Part shown: positions 47,942 through 56,937 of the stretch, in pieces
Layout of the letters: the number at the start of each line of letters is the position of its first letter
Numbering within the stretch: position 1 is the stretch's first letter
Assembly (NCBI RefSeq): GCF_021404465.1
Contig: NZ_JABFTT010000002.1
Coordinates: 124,001-188,000 of the forward strand
Source of the DNA: Billgrantia zhangzhouensis
Lineage (GTDB): Bacteria; Pseudomonadota; Gammaproteobacteria; Pseudomonadales; Halomonadaceae
Direction of reading: 5' to 3'
DNA: 64,000 nucleotides
Notes under the pieces: generated by a model
Databases searched by the model: none
What the model was told of the DNA's origin: nothing
The model's input: only the letters and a program-made list of their open reading frames with translations
Made by a program: the position numbers and the translations under genes

Positions 47942-48430
47942 ATGGCATCGAAGATGCTGAAGGAGTTCCGCGAGTTTGCGGTCAAGGGGAACGTGGTCGA
48001 CATGGCGGTGGGCATCATCATCGGCGCCGCCTTCACCTCCATCGTCAACAGTCTGGTGCGGGATGTGTTCACCCCGCTGATCAGCCTGGCGACGGGTGGA
48101 ATGAACTTCACCAACCAGTTCCTGGTGCTGCGTGACGGTCCTGGCGACGGGGTCTACCACACCCTGGAGCAGGCCCAGGCGGCCGGTGCGGTGACGCTCA
48201 ACTACGGTCTGTTCCTCAATGCCGTACTGTCGTTCCTGATCGTTGCATTCGCCACCTTCCTGTTGATCCGCAACATCAACCGGCTCAAGAACCTCGCCTA
48301 TACGCCCGAGACGGCGGCGGCGCCTACGGTCAAGGATTGCCCTTACTGCCTGAGCAAAATCCCCATACCGGCCACCCGCTGTCCGGCCTGCACCTCGCAG
48401 TTGCCTGCGATGCAACCCGAGTCGGAGTGA
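47942..48430 (+). CDS. mscL: large-conductance mechanosensitive channel with Zn-ribbon-like tail
   Basis: The 162-aa product has the N-terminal MscL core (FREFAVKGNVVDMAVGIIIG), a second helix (AVLSFLIVAFATFLLI) and the periplasmic loop between. Beyond usual MscL length (~136) it has a C-terminal CPYCLSKIPIPATRCPAC, two CxxC pairs that could bind zinc. The channel opens on hypo-osmotic shock. The ATG at 47942 has GGGGAGAG upstream. Confidence 0.93.
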   Translation: MASKMLKEFREFAVKGNVVDMAVGIIIGAAFTSIVNSLVRDVFTPLISLATGGMNFTNQFLVLRDGPGDGVYHTLEQAQAAGAVTLNYGLFLNAVLSFLIVAFATFLLIRNINRLKNLAYTPETAAAPTVKDCPYCLSKIPIPATRCPACTSQLPAMQPESE

Positions 48431-48476
48431 CTCGGGCTTAAGCGTGGCCATTATCATGCAAGGGAGCACGACACGG

Positions 48477-49244
48477 ATGTTGATCGACGCCCACTGTCAT
48501 CTCGACTTCGAGGCCTTCGACGACGACCGCGAAGCAATGTTCGACCGCGCCAGGGCGGCCGGTGTCGGTCACTTCATGGTGCCGGGTACCACTCGCGAGC
48601 GCTGGCCCGACGTGCTGGCGCTCGGCCGGCGCGATGACGTCCACGTCAGCCTGGGTCTTCATCCCTATTTCATGCACGAACACGGCGAGGGCGACGTCGA
48701 GGCGCTGGCGCAAATGCTGGATGACCATCCCGAGGTGCGGGCGCTGGGCGAATGCGGCATCGACGCGCGCTTCGAGAAGACCCTGGACGACCAGTGGGAG
48801 CTGTTCAATGTCCAACTACGTCTGGCCAAGGCGCGCCACCTGCCGGTGGTGATCCACTGCGTGCACGCCAACGACAAGGTCTCGAAGCGGCTGCGCCAGC
48901 TCGATCTCCCGGCGGGCGGTTTGATTCACGCCTTTGCCGGTTCGCCGGATCAGGCCTGGAAGTTTCTCGACCTCGGCTTCGTGGTGGGGCTGGGTGGTGC
49001 GGTCACCTACCAACGCGCCCAGCGCCTGTGGCGCACGGTGAAGAGTCTGCCCGAGGATGGCTTCGTGCTCGAGACCGATAGCCCCGACATGCCGCTGTGC
49101 GGTTACCAAGGGCAGCGCAACGAGCCGGCACGCATCGTCCAGGTCTGCGAAATGGTGGCGACGCTGCGCGGCGAGACCACGGAGGCGGTCGCCGCCCAGA
49201 GTACGGCGACCGTCAAGCGGGTGTTCGGACTGCCTGACGCCTAG
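48477..49244 (+). CDS. TatD-family hydrolase (YjjV-like)
   Basis: The 255-aa metal-dependent hydrolase has IDAHCHLD at the N-terminus, LGECGIDAR, VIHCVHAND, the His of GLIHAFAGS and LETDSPDMPL. These are the metal ligands of TatD DNases. The start at 48477 (AGGGAG upstream) is preferred over 48444. The stop shares CTAG with the convergent ygfZ. Confidence 0.9.
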   Translation: MLIDAHCHLDFEAFDDDREAMFDRARAAGVGHFMVPGTTRERWPDVLALGRRDDVHVSLGLHPYFMHEHGEGDVEALAQMLDDHPEVRALGECGIDARFEKTLDDQWELFNVQLRLAKARHLPVVIHCVHANDKVSKRLRQLDLPAGGLIHAFAGSPDQAWKFLDLGFVVGLGGAVTYQRAQRLWRTVKSLPEDGFVLETDSPDMPLCGYQGQRNEPARIVQVCEMVATLRGETTEAVAAQSTATVKRVFGLPDA

Positions 49245-50281
49245 ACCTGCGCCTGGGCCAGATTCTCCGGGTCGAGACGTTCGATGGGGTAGGGCAGCTT
49301 CAGCAATTTGACGGCCTGCCCATCGACGCTGAGCGGTCCGATATCCTCCCGGGTGGTGAGTACGGCAAGAATTTCGGCCTGACCGTAGGCATCGAGCTCC
49401 GCTGCCACGACCTCGCCTGCTGCCTTGCCATCGGCATCGACCACGCTGGCGCCCAGCGCGGGCAGCCGGCTTCCTTCCAACTGGGCGCGGGCCAGGCGCT
49501 TCTTCACCTGGCCGCGGAAGTGGGCACGTGCCACCACTTCCTGACCGGTGTAGCAGCCCTTCTTGAAGCTGACGCCACCCAGCGCCTCCCAGTTGATCAT
49601 CTGCGGCAGCAGGGCGTCCTGATGGGCTGGCGTCAGCCAGGCGAGCCCGGCCTGGATGTCCTGCAGGCACCACACGGCGTTGCCAACCGGAGCCGCCTGT
49701 TCGCTGAGCCGAGTGGCGACTTCCCCGGCCTGCTCCAGCGGCAGGCAGGCCAGCAGCCGATGCTGTGGCCCGGGGTGGGCCAGCAGTTGGGTCTTCTCGT
49801 CCCCCGCCTGGTGCCAAACGGCGGGAGGGAGCACATCGAAGCGCACTTCCGCCAGTGCCTGGGCCTCCTTGCCGATCAGTCCCAGCAGCACCAGGTCGTC
49901 GCGTATGGTGAGTTCGCTCTTGTAGAACGGCGCGAACTTCTTCAGGTGGTCGCGCAGCGGTGCGAGCAGGCCGCGATGCAGGATCAGGCGGTAGCGCTCG
50001 GCATCGATGCGCAGCAACTGAGCGTTGGCCAGCATGCGCCCCTTGGCGCTGCAGAAGCAGGTCAACGGGGCAAAGCCGCCGTCGGCGAGATCGACCTGGG
50101 CGCTGGTCTGGCCTTGCAGCAGCTTGTCGGCACCAGGGCCGCTGAGATCCAGCACGCCAAGGTGAACGAGTGGGGTGATGACGGTACGCTCCATGGCCTG
50201 GCGGGCGGGCTCGGAGGTGTCGAACCTCACCCGCTCGTCGCTCAGGTATCGCCCTCCCAGGGCGGTTATCCAATCGTTCAT
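49241..50281 (-). CDS. ygfZ: folate-binding tRNA-modifying protein YgfZ
   Basis: The 346-aa product has the signature KKGCYTGQEVVARAHFRG and the GcvT-like N-terminal domain. YgfZ helps maintain Fe-S enzymes such as MiaB. The ATG at 50281 (MNDWITALGG) is chosen over upstream in-frame starts by family fit. It converges with tatD. Confidence 0.9.
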   Translation of the reverse strand: MNDWITALGGRYLSDERVRFDTSEPARQAMERTVITPLVHLGVLDLSGPGADKLLQGQTSAQVDLADGGFAPLTCFCSAKGRMLANAQLLRIDAERYRLILHRGLLAPLRDHLKKFAPFYKSELTIRDDLVLLGLIGKEAQALAEVRFDVLPPAVWHQAGDEKTQLLAHPGPQHRLLACLPLEQAGEVATRLSEQAAPVGNAVWCLQDIQAGLAWLTPAHQDALLPQMINWEALGGVSFKKGCYTGQEVVARAHFRGQVKKRLARAQLEGSRLPALGASVVDADGKAAGEVVAAELDAYGQAEILAVLTTREDIGPLSVDGQAVKLLKLPYPIERLDPENLAQAQV

Positions 50282-50420
50282 GCCTATATGGCTCCGGGTC
50301 GTCATGTCAGGGATATGGCCAATGGTATGCGGGCAGGGCGGCGGGAATGCAAGCGGCTGCCGCTTCAGGGTTGCCATGTTAGACTGGTGCTTTCCTATTC
50401 CATGCCCCAGGAGTCAGGCA

Positions 50421-50618
50421 ATGCCACAGCAGTCGCTTAATTTCAGTGGCGTGGAGAACGCCGACCAGGTCAACCGCATTACCACGGCCCTGATGATGGT
50501 GAATGGCGTGGAGAGCGCCGAGGTAGGGCGCCATGGGGCGGAAGTGGAAGGGCGCGTCAGCCGCGAGGCGCTGATTCGTGCCGTCCAGGCTCTCAAGCTT
50601 CCCATTGAGGTCAAGTAA
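50421..50618 (+). CDS. small HMA-fold-like protein without the metal CxxC
   Basis: The 65-aa product looks like a heavy-metal-associated (ferredoxin-fold) domain: LNFSGVENADQVNRITTALM, NGVESAEVGRHGAEVEG and a final helix. The metal-binding CxxC is absent (no Cys). AGGAG lies 7 nt upstream of the ATG. It is 15 bp from the OsmC gene and probably cotranscribed. Function unknown. Confidence 0.6.
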   Translation: MPQQSLNFSGVENADQVNRITTALMMVNGVESAEVGRHGAEVEGRVSREALIRAVQALKLPIEVK

Positions 50619-50633
50619 CCGGCGGAATCGTTC

Positions 50634-51056
50634 ATGCACAAATCCATCGAGATCGTCAGCGAGCGCAACAGCATCTTTCGTCAGCGGATCCATATCGAAG
50701 GGTTCGAGGATCTCTACTCCGATGTGCCCGTGGCCTTCGGCGGCGAGGGTAATGCGCCGGATCCGCATGACTACTTCGACCTCTCGCTTGGTGCCTGCAA
50801 GGCGATCACCGCCCAGATGTACGCCCGGCGCAAGCAGTGGCCGCTCGAGGGGATCAGCGTCAGGATCAACCGCGACGACAGCGAGGAACGCAAGGGCGTT
50901 TACCGACTCGAAGTGGTGATGACCTTCCATGGCATCGGGGATGCCGAGCAACGGGCACGGCTGGAGGAGATCAGCGACAAGTGCCCCATCCATCGCCTCA
51001 TGACCAGTGCCACCGTGGAGGTCACCACGCGCAGCGCCGCTATCGCCGGGGCGTAG
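50634..51056 (+). CDS. OsmC-family protein
   Basis: The 140-aa OsmC/Ohr-fold protein has an N-terminal beta-sheet (YSDVPVAFGGEGNAPDPHDY) and a central helix with Cys in LSLGACKAITAQMYARRK. A second Cys is in SDKCPIHRLMTS. The two cysteines fit a peroxidatic pair. It may protect against organic peroxides; the group includes YhfA-like proteins of unclear role. Confidence 0.8.
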   Translation: MHKSIEIVSERNSIFRQRIHIEGFEDLYSDVPVAFGGEGNAPDPHDYFDLSLGACKAITAQMYARRKQWPLEGISVRINRDDSEERKGVYRLEVVMTFHGIGDAEQRARLEEISDKCPIHRLMTSATVEVTTRSAAIAGA

Positions 51057-51101
51057 CCTTTCTGCCTCACGCTGCGATACCGGTTACATTGGACGTTGAC
51101 A

Positions 51102-51123
51102 TCAGGCGCCCTTCGGCGCCTGA
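51102..51123 (+). terminator. hairpin between osmC and uvrB
   Basis: A perfect 9-bp stem (TCAGGCGCC / GGCGCCTGA) with a CTTC loop lies 17 bp before uvrB. No T-tract follows. It could be a terminator for the OsmC gene or sit in the uvrB leader. Confidence 0.5.
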
Positions 51124-51140
51124 GCCTGTTGGGAGCTGCC

Positions 51141-53162
51141 ATGAGCAAGCCGTTTCGCCTCAATGCCAACTTCAAGCCCGCTGGCGATCAGCCTTCCGCC
51201 ATAGATGGCCTGATTCGGGGGCTCGAGTCCGGGCTGGCCCACCAGACGCTGCTCGGCGTGACCGGTTCGGGCAAGACCTTCACCATGGCCAACGTGGTGG
51301 AGCGGCTGCAGCGGCCCACCATCGTCATGGCGCCCAACAAGACCCTGGCCGCACAGCTGTACGGGGAGTTCAAGTCTTTCTTCCCCGATAACGCCATCGA
51401 GTACTTCGTCTCCTACTACGACTACTACCAGCCGGAAGCCTACGTTCCCTCGTCGGATACCTTCATCGAGAAGGACGCCTCGATCAACGACCATATCGAG
51501 CAGATGCGGCTCTCGGCCACCAAGGCGCTGCTTGAGCGCCGCGATGCGCTGATCGTGGTGTCGGTCTCGGCAATCTATGGCCTCGGCGATCCCGACCAGT
51601 ACCTGAAGATGCGCCTGCACTTCACCCGCGGAGAGCTGATCGACCAGCGCAGCTTCCTGCGCCGCCTGGCTGAGCTGCAGTACACCCGCAACGACATGGA
51701 TTTCAAGCGTGGTACCTATCGGGTGCGTGGCGACGTGATCGACATCTACCCGGCCGATTCCGAGGAAGAAGCGGTGCGGGTCGAGCTGTTCGATGACGAG
51801 ATCGATTCGATCCGACTGTTCGACCCGCTTACCGGTGAAGTGCGCGGCCAGGTGCCGCGCATGACCATCTATCCCAAGAGTCACTACGTGACGCCGCGGG
51901 AGACGATCATCTCTGCCGCCGATGCGATCAAGGCCGAGCTGGTCGAACGTCTGGAGTGGCTGCGCAAGAACGACCGCCTGGTGGAGGCCCAGCGGCTGGA
52001 GCAGCGCACCCTCTACGATCTCGAGATGATGAACGAGCTGGGCTACTGCAACGGTATCGAGAACTACTCGCGCTATCTTTCGGGTCGCAATCCCGGAGAG
52101 CCGCCACCCACCTTCTTCGACTACCTGCCGGACGACGCGCTGCTGTTCATCGACGAGTCCCACGTCAGCGTTCCCCAGGTCGGCGGCATGTACAAGGGCG
52201 ATCGCTCGCGCAAGGAGACCCTGGTCGAATACGGCTTCCGCCTGCCCTCGGCGCTGGATAATCGACCGATGACCTTCGAGGAGTGGGAGCGCATCTGCCC
52301 GCAGACGATCTTCGTCTCGGCCACCCCGGGGCCCTATGAGGCCGAGCACGCCGGGCAGGTGGTCGAGCAGGTGGTCCGTCCCACCGGGCTGGTCGACCCC
52401 GAGATCGAGGTGCGTCCAGCCTCGACGCAAGTCGACGACCTGCTCTCCGAGATTCGCGCCCGCGCCGAAGTGGGCGAGCGGGTGCTCGTCACTACCCTGA
52501 CCAAACGCATGGCGGAAGACCTCACCGAGTACCTCGACGAGCACGACGTGCGGGTGCGCTACCTGCATTCCGACATCGACACCGTGGAGCGGGTGGAGAT
52601 CATCCGCGACCTGCGCCTGGGCAAGTTCGACGTGCTGGTGGGCATCAACCTGCTGCGCGAGGGGCTCGACATCCCCGAGGTTTCACTGGTGGCAATCCTC
52701 GATGCCGACAAGGAGGGTTTTCTGCGCAACGAGCGCTCGCTGATCCAGACCATTGGCCGGGCGGCGCGCAATGCTCACGGCAAGGCGATTCTCTACGCTG
52801 ATCGCGTGACCGACTCCATGCGCCGTGCCATCGACGAGACCGAGCGGCGCCGTGCCAAGCAGATCGCCCACAACGAGCAGCACGGCATCACGCCTACCAC
52901 CGTGACCCGCTCGGTGGCCGACATCATGGAGGCGGCTCAGGCCCCGGGGCGCAAAGGCAAGGGACGGCGCAGCGAGCGCAAGGTGGCCGAGGGCGCGGCG
53001 ATCTACGATCTCGGCGAGCTCTCACCGACCGATCTGGCCAAGGAGGTTTCACGGGTCGAGGATGCCATGTTCGAGGCGGCCCAGAACCTGGAGTTCGAGG
53101 AGGCGGCCAGGCTGCGCGACCGGCTGCATGAGCTGAAGGAGCGGCAACTGGCTCTTGGGTAG
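51141..53162 (+). CDS. uvrB: excinuclease ABC subunit B
   Basis: The 673-aa product has Walker [10 protein letters not shown], the beta-hairpin [16 protein letters not shown]-box-like FIDESHV, helicase motif VI region QTIGRAARN and the C-terminal UVR domain ([20 protein letters not shown]). UvrB verifies damage and loads UvrC. The ATG at 51141 matches the family. I see no LexA-type operator upstream. Confidence 0.97.
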   Translation: MSKPFRLNANFKPAGDQPSAIDGLIRGLESGLAHQTLLGVTGSGKTFTMANVVERLQRPTIVMAPNKTLAAQLYGEFKSFFPDNAIEYFVSYYDYYQPEAYVPSSDTFIEKDASINDHIEQMRLSATKALLERRDALIVVSVSAIYGLGDPDQYLKMRLHFTRGELIDQRSFLRRLAELQYTRNDMDFKRGTYRVRGDVIDIYPADSEEEAVRVELFDDEIDSIRLFDPLTGEVRGQVPRMTIYPKSHYVTPRETIISAADAIKAELVERLEWLRKNDRLVEAQRLEQRTLYDLEMMNELGYCNGIENYSRYLSGRNPGEPPPTFFDYLPDDALLFIDESHVSVPQVGGMYKGDRSRKETLVEYGFRLPSALDNRPMTFEEWERICPQTIFVSATPGPYEAEHAGQVVEQVVRPTGLVDPEIEVRPASTQVDDLLSEIRARAEVGERVLVTTLTKRMAEDLTEYLDEHDVRVRYLHSDIDTVERVEIIRDLRLGKFDVLVGINLLREGLDIPEVSLVAILDADKEGFLRNERSLIQTIGRAARNAHGKAILYADRVTDSMRRAIDETERRRAKQIAHNEQHGITPTTVTRSVADIMEAAQAPGRKGKGRRSERKVAEGAAIYDLGELSPTDLAKEVSRVEDAMFEAAQNLEFEEAARLRDRLHELKERQLALG

Positions 53163-53245
53163 GCTCGTTGAGTGCCTGCTGCTCCCGCCATGTCCCATCT
53201 GAGGCCATGACAGTGGCAGTCGCCGTTGCGTCTCGCGCTTGAACG

Positions 53246-55033
53246 CTATTTCTTGCGCTTGAAAAACGAGCGTCCCATCTGCTTGGCCGACAGCTTGGCG
53301 CTGTGCAGGCCGCTGGAGTCGCCCTTGAGTATCGAGGCGAGATAATTCTTGGCCTGCTCGAGTTCGATATGGGGGGGTAGGGGGGCGATGTCGCCATCGG
53401 TATAGGCATTGATGACCACCGGGCGGTCGGCGGTGAGCGCCTCGTTCCACACCCGGGCGATGTCGTCGGGGGCGCGCATGACCAAGCCCTTGAAACCGAG
53501 TAACTCGGCGTACTGGTCGTAGCGGAACTCGGGCAGGTCCTGGGAGGCGTCGAACTTTGGGTCGCCCTCCATTACCCGCTGCTCCCAGGTCACCTGGCTC
53601 AAGTCGTGGTTATTGAGCACCAGCACGATGCAGCGGGGGTCTTCCCACTCCTGCCAATACTTGGCCAGGGTGATCAGTGCATTGTTGCCTAGCATCTGCA
53701 TGGCGCCGTCGCCCACCATGGCGATGGCGGGGCGGTTCGGATGGCAGAACTTGGCGGCGATCAGGTAGGGCACGCCGTTGCCCATCGACGCTAGGCCGCC
53801 CGAGACCGAGCCCAGCATGCCCTGGCGGATCTTTAGGTTGCGTGCGTACCAGTTGGTTGCCGTACCCACGTCGCAGGTGAGCATGACGTTCTCGGGCAGC
53901 CGGGGCGAGAGGCTCTGGAACACTAGCTGGGGGTTGATCGGTGTGGCCTCCGTGGCGGCGCGGGCCTCGGTCTTTTTCCACCAGTCGTCGATCCAGCCCT
54001 GCACCTGCTTGCGCCACTTGTCATTGGCCTTTGGCTCGAGGCGTTCGGCCAGGGCGGCCAGGGTGGCGCCGGCATCGCCATGCAGGTTGATCTCGGTGGG
54101 ATAACGCACGCCCAGCGCTTCCGGTACCACGTCGATCTGCACTGCGCGAGCCTGGCCTGGTTCGGGCAGGAACTCCACGTAGGGGAAGCGCGTGCCTACC
54201 ATCAGCAGGGTGTCGCACTCTTTCATCATGCGGTCGCTGGCTTCGGTGCCGAGCAAGCCGATGGCTCCGGTCACGCCGGGCAGATCGTCGGGCACCATGG
54301 TCTTGGCCAGTATCGCCTTGGCAATCCCGGCGCCGGTGAGGTCGGCCACTCGGATGAGCTCCTCGACGGCGTGCTTGACCCCGGCGCCGGCGAGAATGGC
54401 CACCTTCTCGCCTTGGTTGAGTATCGCGGCGGCGGCGTCCAGGTCGGCTGGCTCCGGCAACTGCTGCGGGAAGCGATAGCCGACGCCGGAGAATACGGCG
54501 CCATGCTCCATGGGCGGATCCTCCATGGGCAGGTCCTGCACGTCGTTGGGCAGGATCACGCAGGTCACGGTGCGACGGGCGAGGGCGATGCGCATGGCCT
54601 GGTCGATGACATGGCGTGCCTGGGCCGGCTCGGTGACCATCTGCACGTATTCGCTGGCCACGTCCTTGAACAGCGCCATCAGGTCCAACTCCTGCTGGTA
54701 GTCGGTACCCAGGCTCTTGCGCGCCTGTTGGCCGACGATGGCCATTGTCGGCATGTGGTCCTTGCGCGCATCGTAGAGCCCGTTGAGCAGATGCACCGCA
54801 CCGGGACCGGAAGTGGCGACACAGACGCCGACCTGGTCGCTGAACTTGGCATGCCCGCAGGCCATGAAGGCGGCCACTTCCTCGTGGCGCGGCTGAATCA
54901 GGCGTGGGTTGCCTTCGACACGGCGCAGGGCAGACATGAAGCCATTGATGCCGTCGCCAGAGTAGCCATAAAGGCGCTCCACGCCCCATTCGCGCAGGCG
55001 GGAAACGAGGAAGTCGGAAACGGTGGGTTGCAT
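53246..55033 (-). CDS. TPP-dependent enzyme, pyruvate oxidase / acetolactate synthase family
   Basis: The 595-aa product has an N-terminal pyrimidine-binding domain (SGPGAVHLLNGLYDARKDH, with Glu of PRHEEVAAF) and the central FAD/DHS-like domain. The TPP motif GDGAMQMLGNN ends in VLNNHD. It resembles PoxB and related TPP-requiring proteins. A basic tail (SFFKRKK) ends the protein. The real substrate is uncertain, with pyruvate likely. Confidence 0.82.
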   Translation of the reverse strand: MQPTVSDFLVSRLREWGVERLYGYSGDGINGFMSALRRVEGNPRLIQPRHEEVAAFMACGHAKFSDQVGVCVATSGPGAVHLLNGLYDARKDHMPTMAIVGQQARKSLGTDYQQELDLMALFKDVASEYVQMVTEPAQARHVIDQAMRIALARRTVTCVILPNDVQDLPMEDPPMEHGAVFSGVGYRFPQQLPEPADLDAAAAILNQGEKVAILAGAGVKHAVEELIRVADLTGAGIAKAILAKTMVPDDLPGVTGAIGLLGTEASDRMMKECDTLLMVGTRFPYVEFLPEPGQARAVQIDVVPEALGVRYPTEINLHGDAGATLAALAERLEPKANDKWRKQVQGWIDDWWKKTEARAATEATPINPQLVFQSLSPRLPENVMLTCDVGTATNWYARNLKIRQGMLGSVSGGLASMGNGVPYLIAAKFCHPNRPAIAMVGDGAMQMLGNNALITLAKYWQEWEDPRCIVLVLNNHDLSQVTWEQRVMEGDPKFDASQDLPEFRYDQYAELLGFKGLVMRAPDDIARVWNEALTADRPVVINAYTDGDIAPLPPHIELEQAKNYLASILKGDSSGLHSAKLSAKQMGRSFFKRKK

Positions 55034-55202
55034 GATCGGCTCCTTGATCGTTGCGGGTTCGAATCCATGGTCGCGCTACAGGCAAGCGTAGAGCCGGCTC
55101 GGGAGGCAGACAAATGGAAACTTTTATACCGTTATCTATCGTGGCTGCTGCCACAGGAATTCGACCTTGGCGGCAAGACCTGTCTAGCAGGCTGCGATAC
55201 GG

Positions 55203-55208
55203 TATAAT
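55203..55208 (+). promoter_or_regulatory. TATAAT, putative -10 box for fumarase
   Basis: A perfect TATAAT lies 79 bp upstream of the fumarase start in the divergent region. No good -35 box at normal spacing was found. Confidence 0.35.
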
Positions 55209-55286
55209 TCGCCCCGTTCGAGCCCGCCGCTTCGCGCTCGCGAATCAGAAGCGGGCATGCCGACATTGCCGAGGAGTTCCTTGCAC

Positions 55287-56792
55287 ATGACCGTGATCCG
55301 CCAGGACGATCTGATCCAGAGCGTCGCCGACGCCCTGCAGTACATCTCCTATTACCATCCCAAGGATTTCATCGACGCCATGGCGGCGGCGTACGAGCGG
55401 GAAGAGAATCCGGCGGCCAAGGATGCCATCGCTCAGATCCTGATCAATTCGCGCATGTGCGCCATGGGCCATCGCCCGATCTGCCAGGACACCGGTATCG
55501 TGACCGTGTTCGTGCACGTCGGCATGAACGTGCGCTTCGAGGCCGACATGAGCCTCGACGACATGATCAATGAGGGCGTGCGTCGCGCCTACAACTACCC
55601 GGACAACGTGCTGCGTGCCTCGGTGCTGGCCGACCCGGACGGCAAGCGCAAGAACACCGGCGACAACACGCCGGCGGTGATCCACCACAAGCTGGTGCCG
55701 GGCGATACCGTCGAGGTGCACGTCGCGGCCAAGGGCGGCGGCAGCGAGGCGAAGAGCAAGTTCGCCATGCTCAACCCCTCCGACAACGTGGTCGACTGGG
55801 TGCTCGAGCAGCTGCCCAAGATGGGCGCCGGCTGGTGTCCGCCCGGCATGCTCGGCATTGGCATCGGCGGTACCGCCGAGAAGGCCATGGAGATCGCCAA
55901 GGAAGCGCTGCTCGATCCCATCGACATTCAGGAATTGCAGGCGCGTGGCCCATCCAACCGCGCCGAGGAGCTGCGCCTGGAACTGTTCGACAAGGTCAAC
56001 AAGAGCGGCATCGGCGCTCAGGGCCTGGGTGGCCTGACCACGGTGCTCGACATCAAGGTCAAGGACTATCCGACCCATGCCGCCAACAAGCCGGTGGCGA
56101 TCATTCCCAACTGCGCCGCTACCCGCCATGCGCATTTTACCCTGGATGGCAGCGGCCCGGCGGCACTGCCGGCGCCTAAGCTCGAGGACTGGCCCGAGAT
56201 CACTCGCGAGGCTGGAGACAACGTCAAGCGCGTCAACCTGGATACCGTGACCCCGGAAGAAGTGCAGACCTGGCAGCCGGGTGACACCCTGCTGCTCAAC
56301 GGCAAGCTGCTCACCGGTCGCGATGCCGCCCACAAGCGCATGGTCGACATGATCGCCAAGGGCGAGGAACTGCCGGTCGACCTGAAAGGACGCTTCATCT
56401 ACTACGTCGGCCCGGTGGACCCGGTGCGCGACGAGGTGGTCGGCCCGGCCGGTCCTACCACCGCCACGCGCATGGACAAGTTCACTCGCACCATGCTGGA
56501 AGAGACCGGCCTGCTGGGCATGGTGGGCAAGGCCGAGAGGGGCCCGGCCGCCATCGAGGCGATCCGCGACAACAAGGCGGTCTATCTGATGGCTGTGGGC
56601 GGTTCCGCCTATCTGGTAGCCCAGGCAATCAAGAAATCCCGCGTGGTGGGCTTCGCCGATCTGGGCATGGAAGCGATCTACGAGTTCGAGGTCGAGGACA
56701 TGCCGGTCACCGTGGCGGTGGACAGCCAGGGCACCTCGGTGCACCAGACCGGCCCCGCCAAATGGAAGGAGATCATTGCCGAGCGGGCTTGA
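55287..56792 (+). CDS. fumA: fumarate hydratase class I (Fe-S)
   Basis: The 501-aa product is close to class I fumarase length. The N-terminal alpha domain has the Cys-containing SRMCAMGHRPICQDTGIV and GAGWCPPGMLGIGIGGTAEK; the C-terminal beta domain has GGSAYLVAQAIKKSRV. The [4Fe-4S] Cys ligands are visible in these motifs. The ATG at 55287 has GAGGAG 10 nt upstream. It interconverts fumarate and malate in the TCA cycle. Confidence 0.93.
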   Translation: MTVIRQDDLIQSVADALQYISYYHPKDFIDAMAAAYEREENPAAKDAIAQILINSRMCAMGHRPICQDTGIVTVFVHVGMNVRFEADMSLDDMINEGVRRAYNYPDNVLRASVLADPDGKRKNTGDNTPAVIHHKLVPGDTVEVHVAAKGGGSEAKSKFAMLNPSDNVVDWVLEQLPKMGAGWCPPGMLGIGIGGTAEKAMEIAKEALLDPIDIQELQARGPSNRAEELRLELFDKVNKSGIGAQGLGGLTTVLDIKVKDYPTHAANKPVAIIPNCAATRHAHFTLDGSGPAALPAPKLEDWPEITREAGDNVKRVNLDTVTPEEVQTWQPGDTLLLNGKLLTGRDAAHKRMVDMIAKGEELPVDLKGRFIYYVGPVDPVRDEVVGPAGPTTATRMDKFTRTMLEETGLLGMVGKAERGPAAIEAIRDNKAVYLMAVGGSAYLVAQAIKKSRVVGFADLGMEAIYEFEVEDMPVTVAVDSQGTSVHQTGPAKWKEIIAERA

Positions 56793-56808
56793 CGGCGCTC
56801 GAACCTAG

Positions 56809-56838
56809 GCCGGGAACAGGGTTGTTCCCGGCGCTTTT
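56809..56838 (+). terminator. terminator after fumarase
   Basis: A perfect 10-bp stem (GCCGGGAACA / TGTTCCCGGC) with a 4-nt loop is followed by gcttttgtg. Confidence 0.8.
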
Positions 56839-56864
56839 GTGAACCTCGATGGCCCATGATGCAA

Positions 56865-56890
56865 GCGGCTCCGCCAACTGGCGGGGCCGC
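56865..56890. repeat. hairpin upstream of cardiolipin synthase
   Basis: An 11-bp stem (GCGGCTCCGCC / GGCGGGGCCGC, one G-U pair) with a 4-nt loop lies ~48 bp before cls. It could be a second terminator or a leader structure. Confidence 0.45.
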
Positions 56891-56937
56891 CTTCGTCTGG
56901 GGTATGCTGTAGCGTGCTGTTTTTTCAGGGAGAGGTC

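Noticed and set aside
51057..51140. LexA operator for uvrB
   Set aside because: No CTG-N10-CAG type palindrome is seen; the only ordered feature is the hairpin at 51102-51123.
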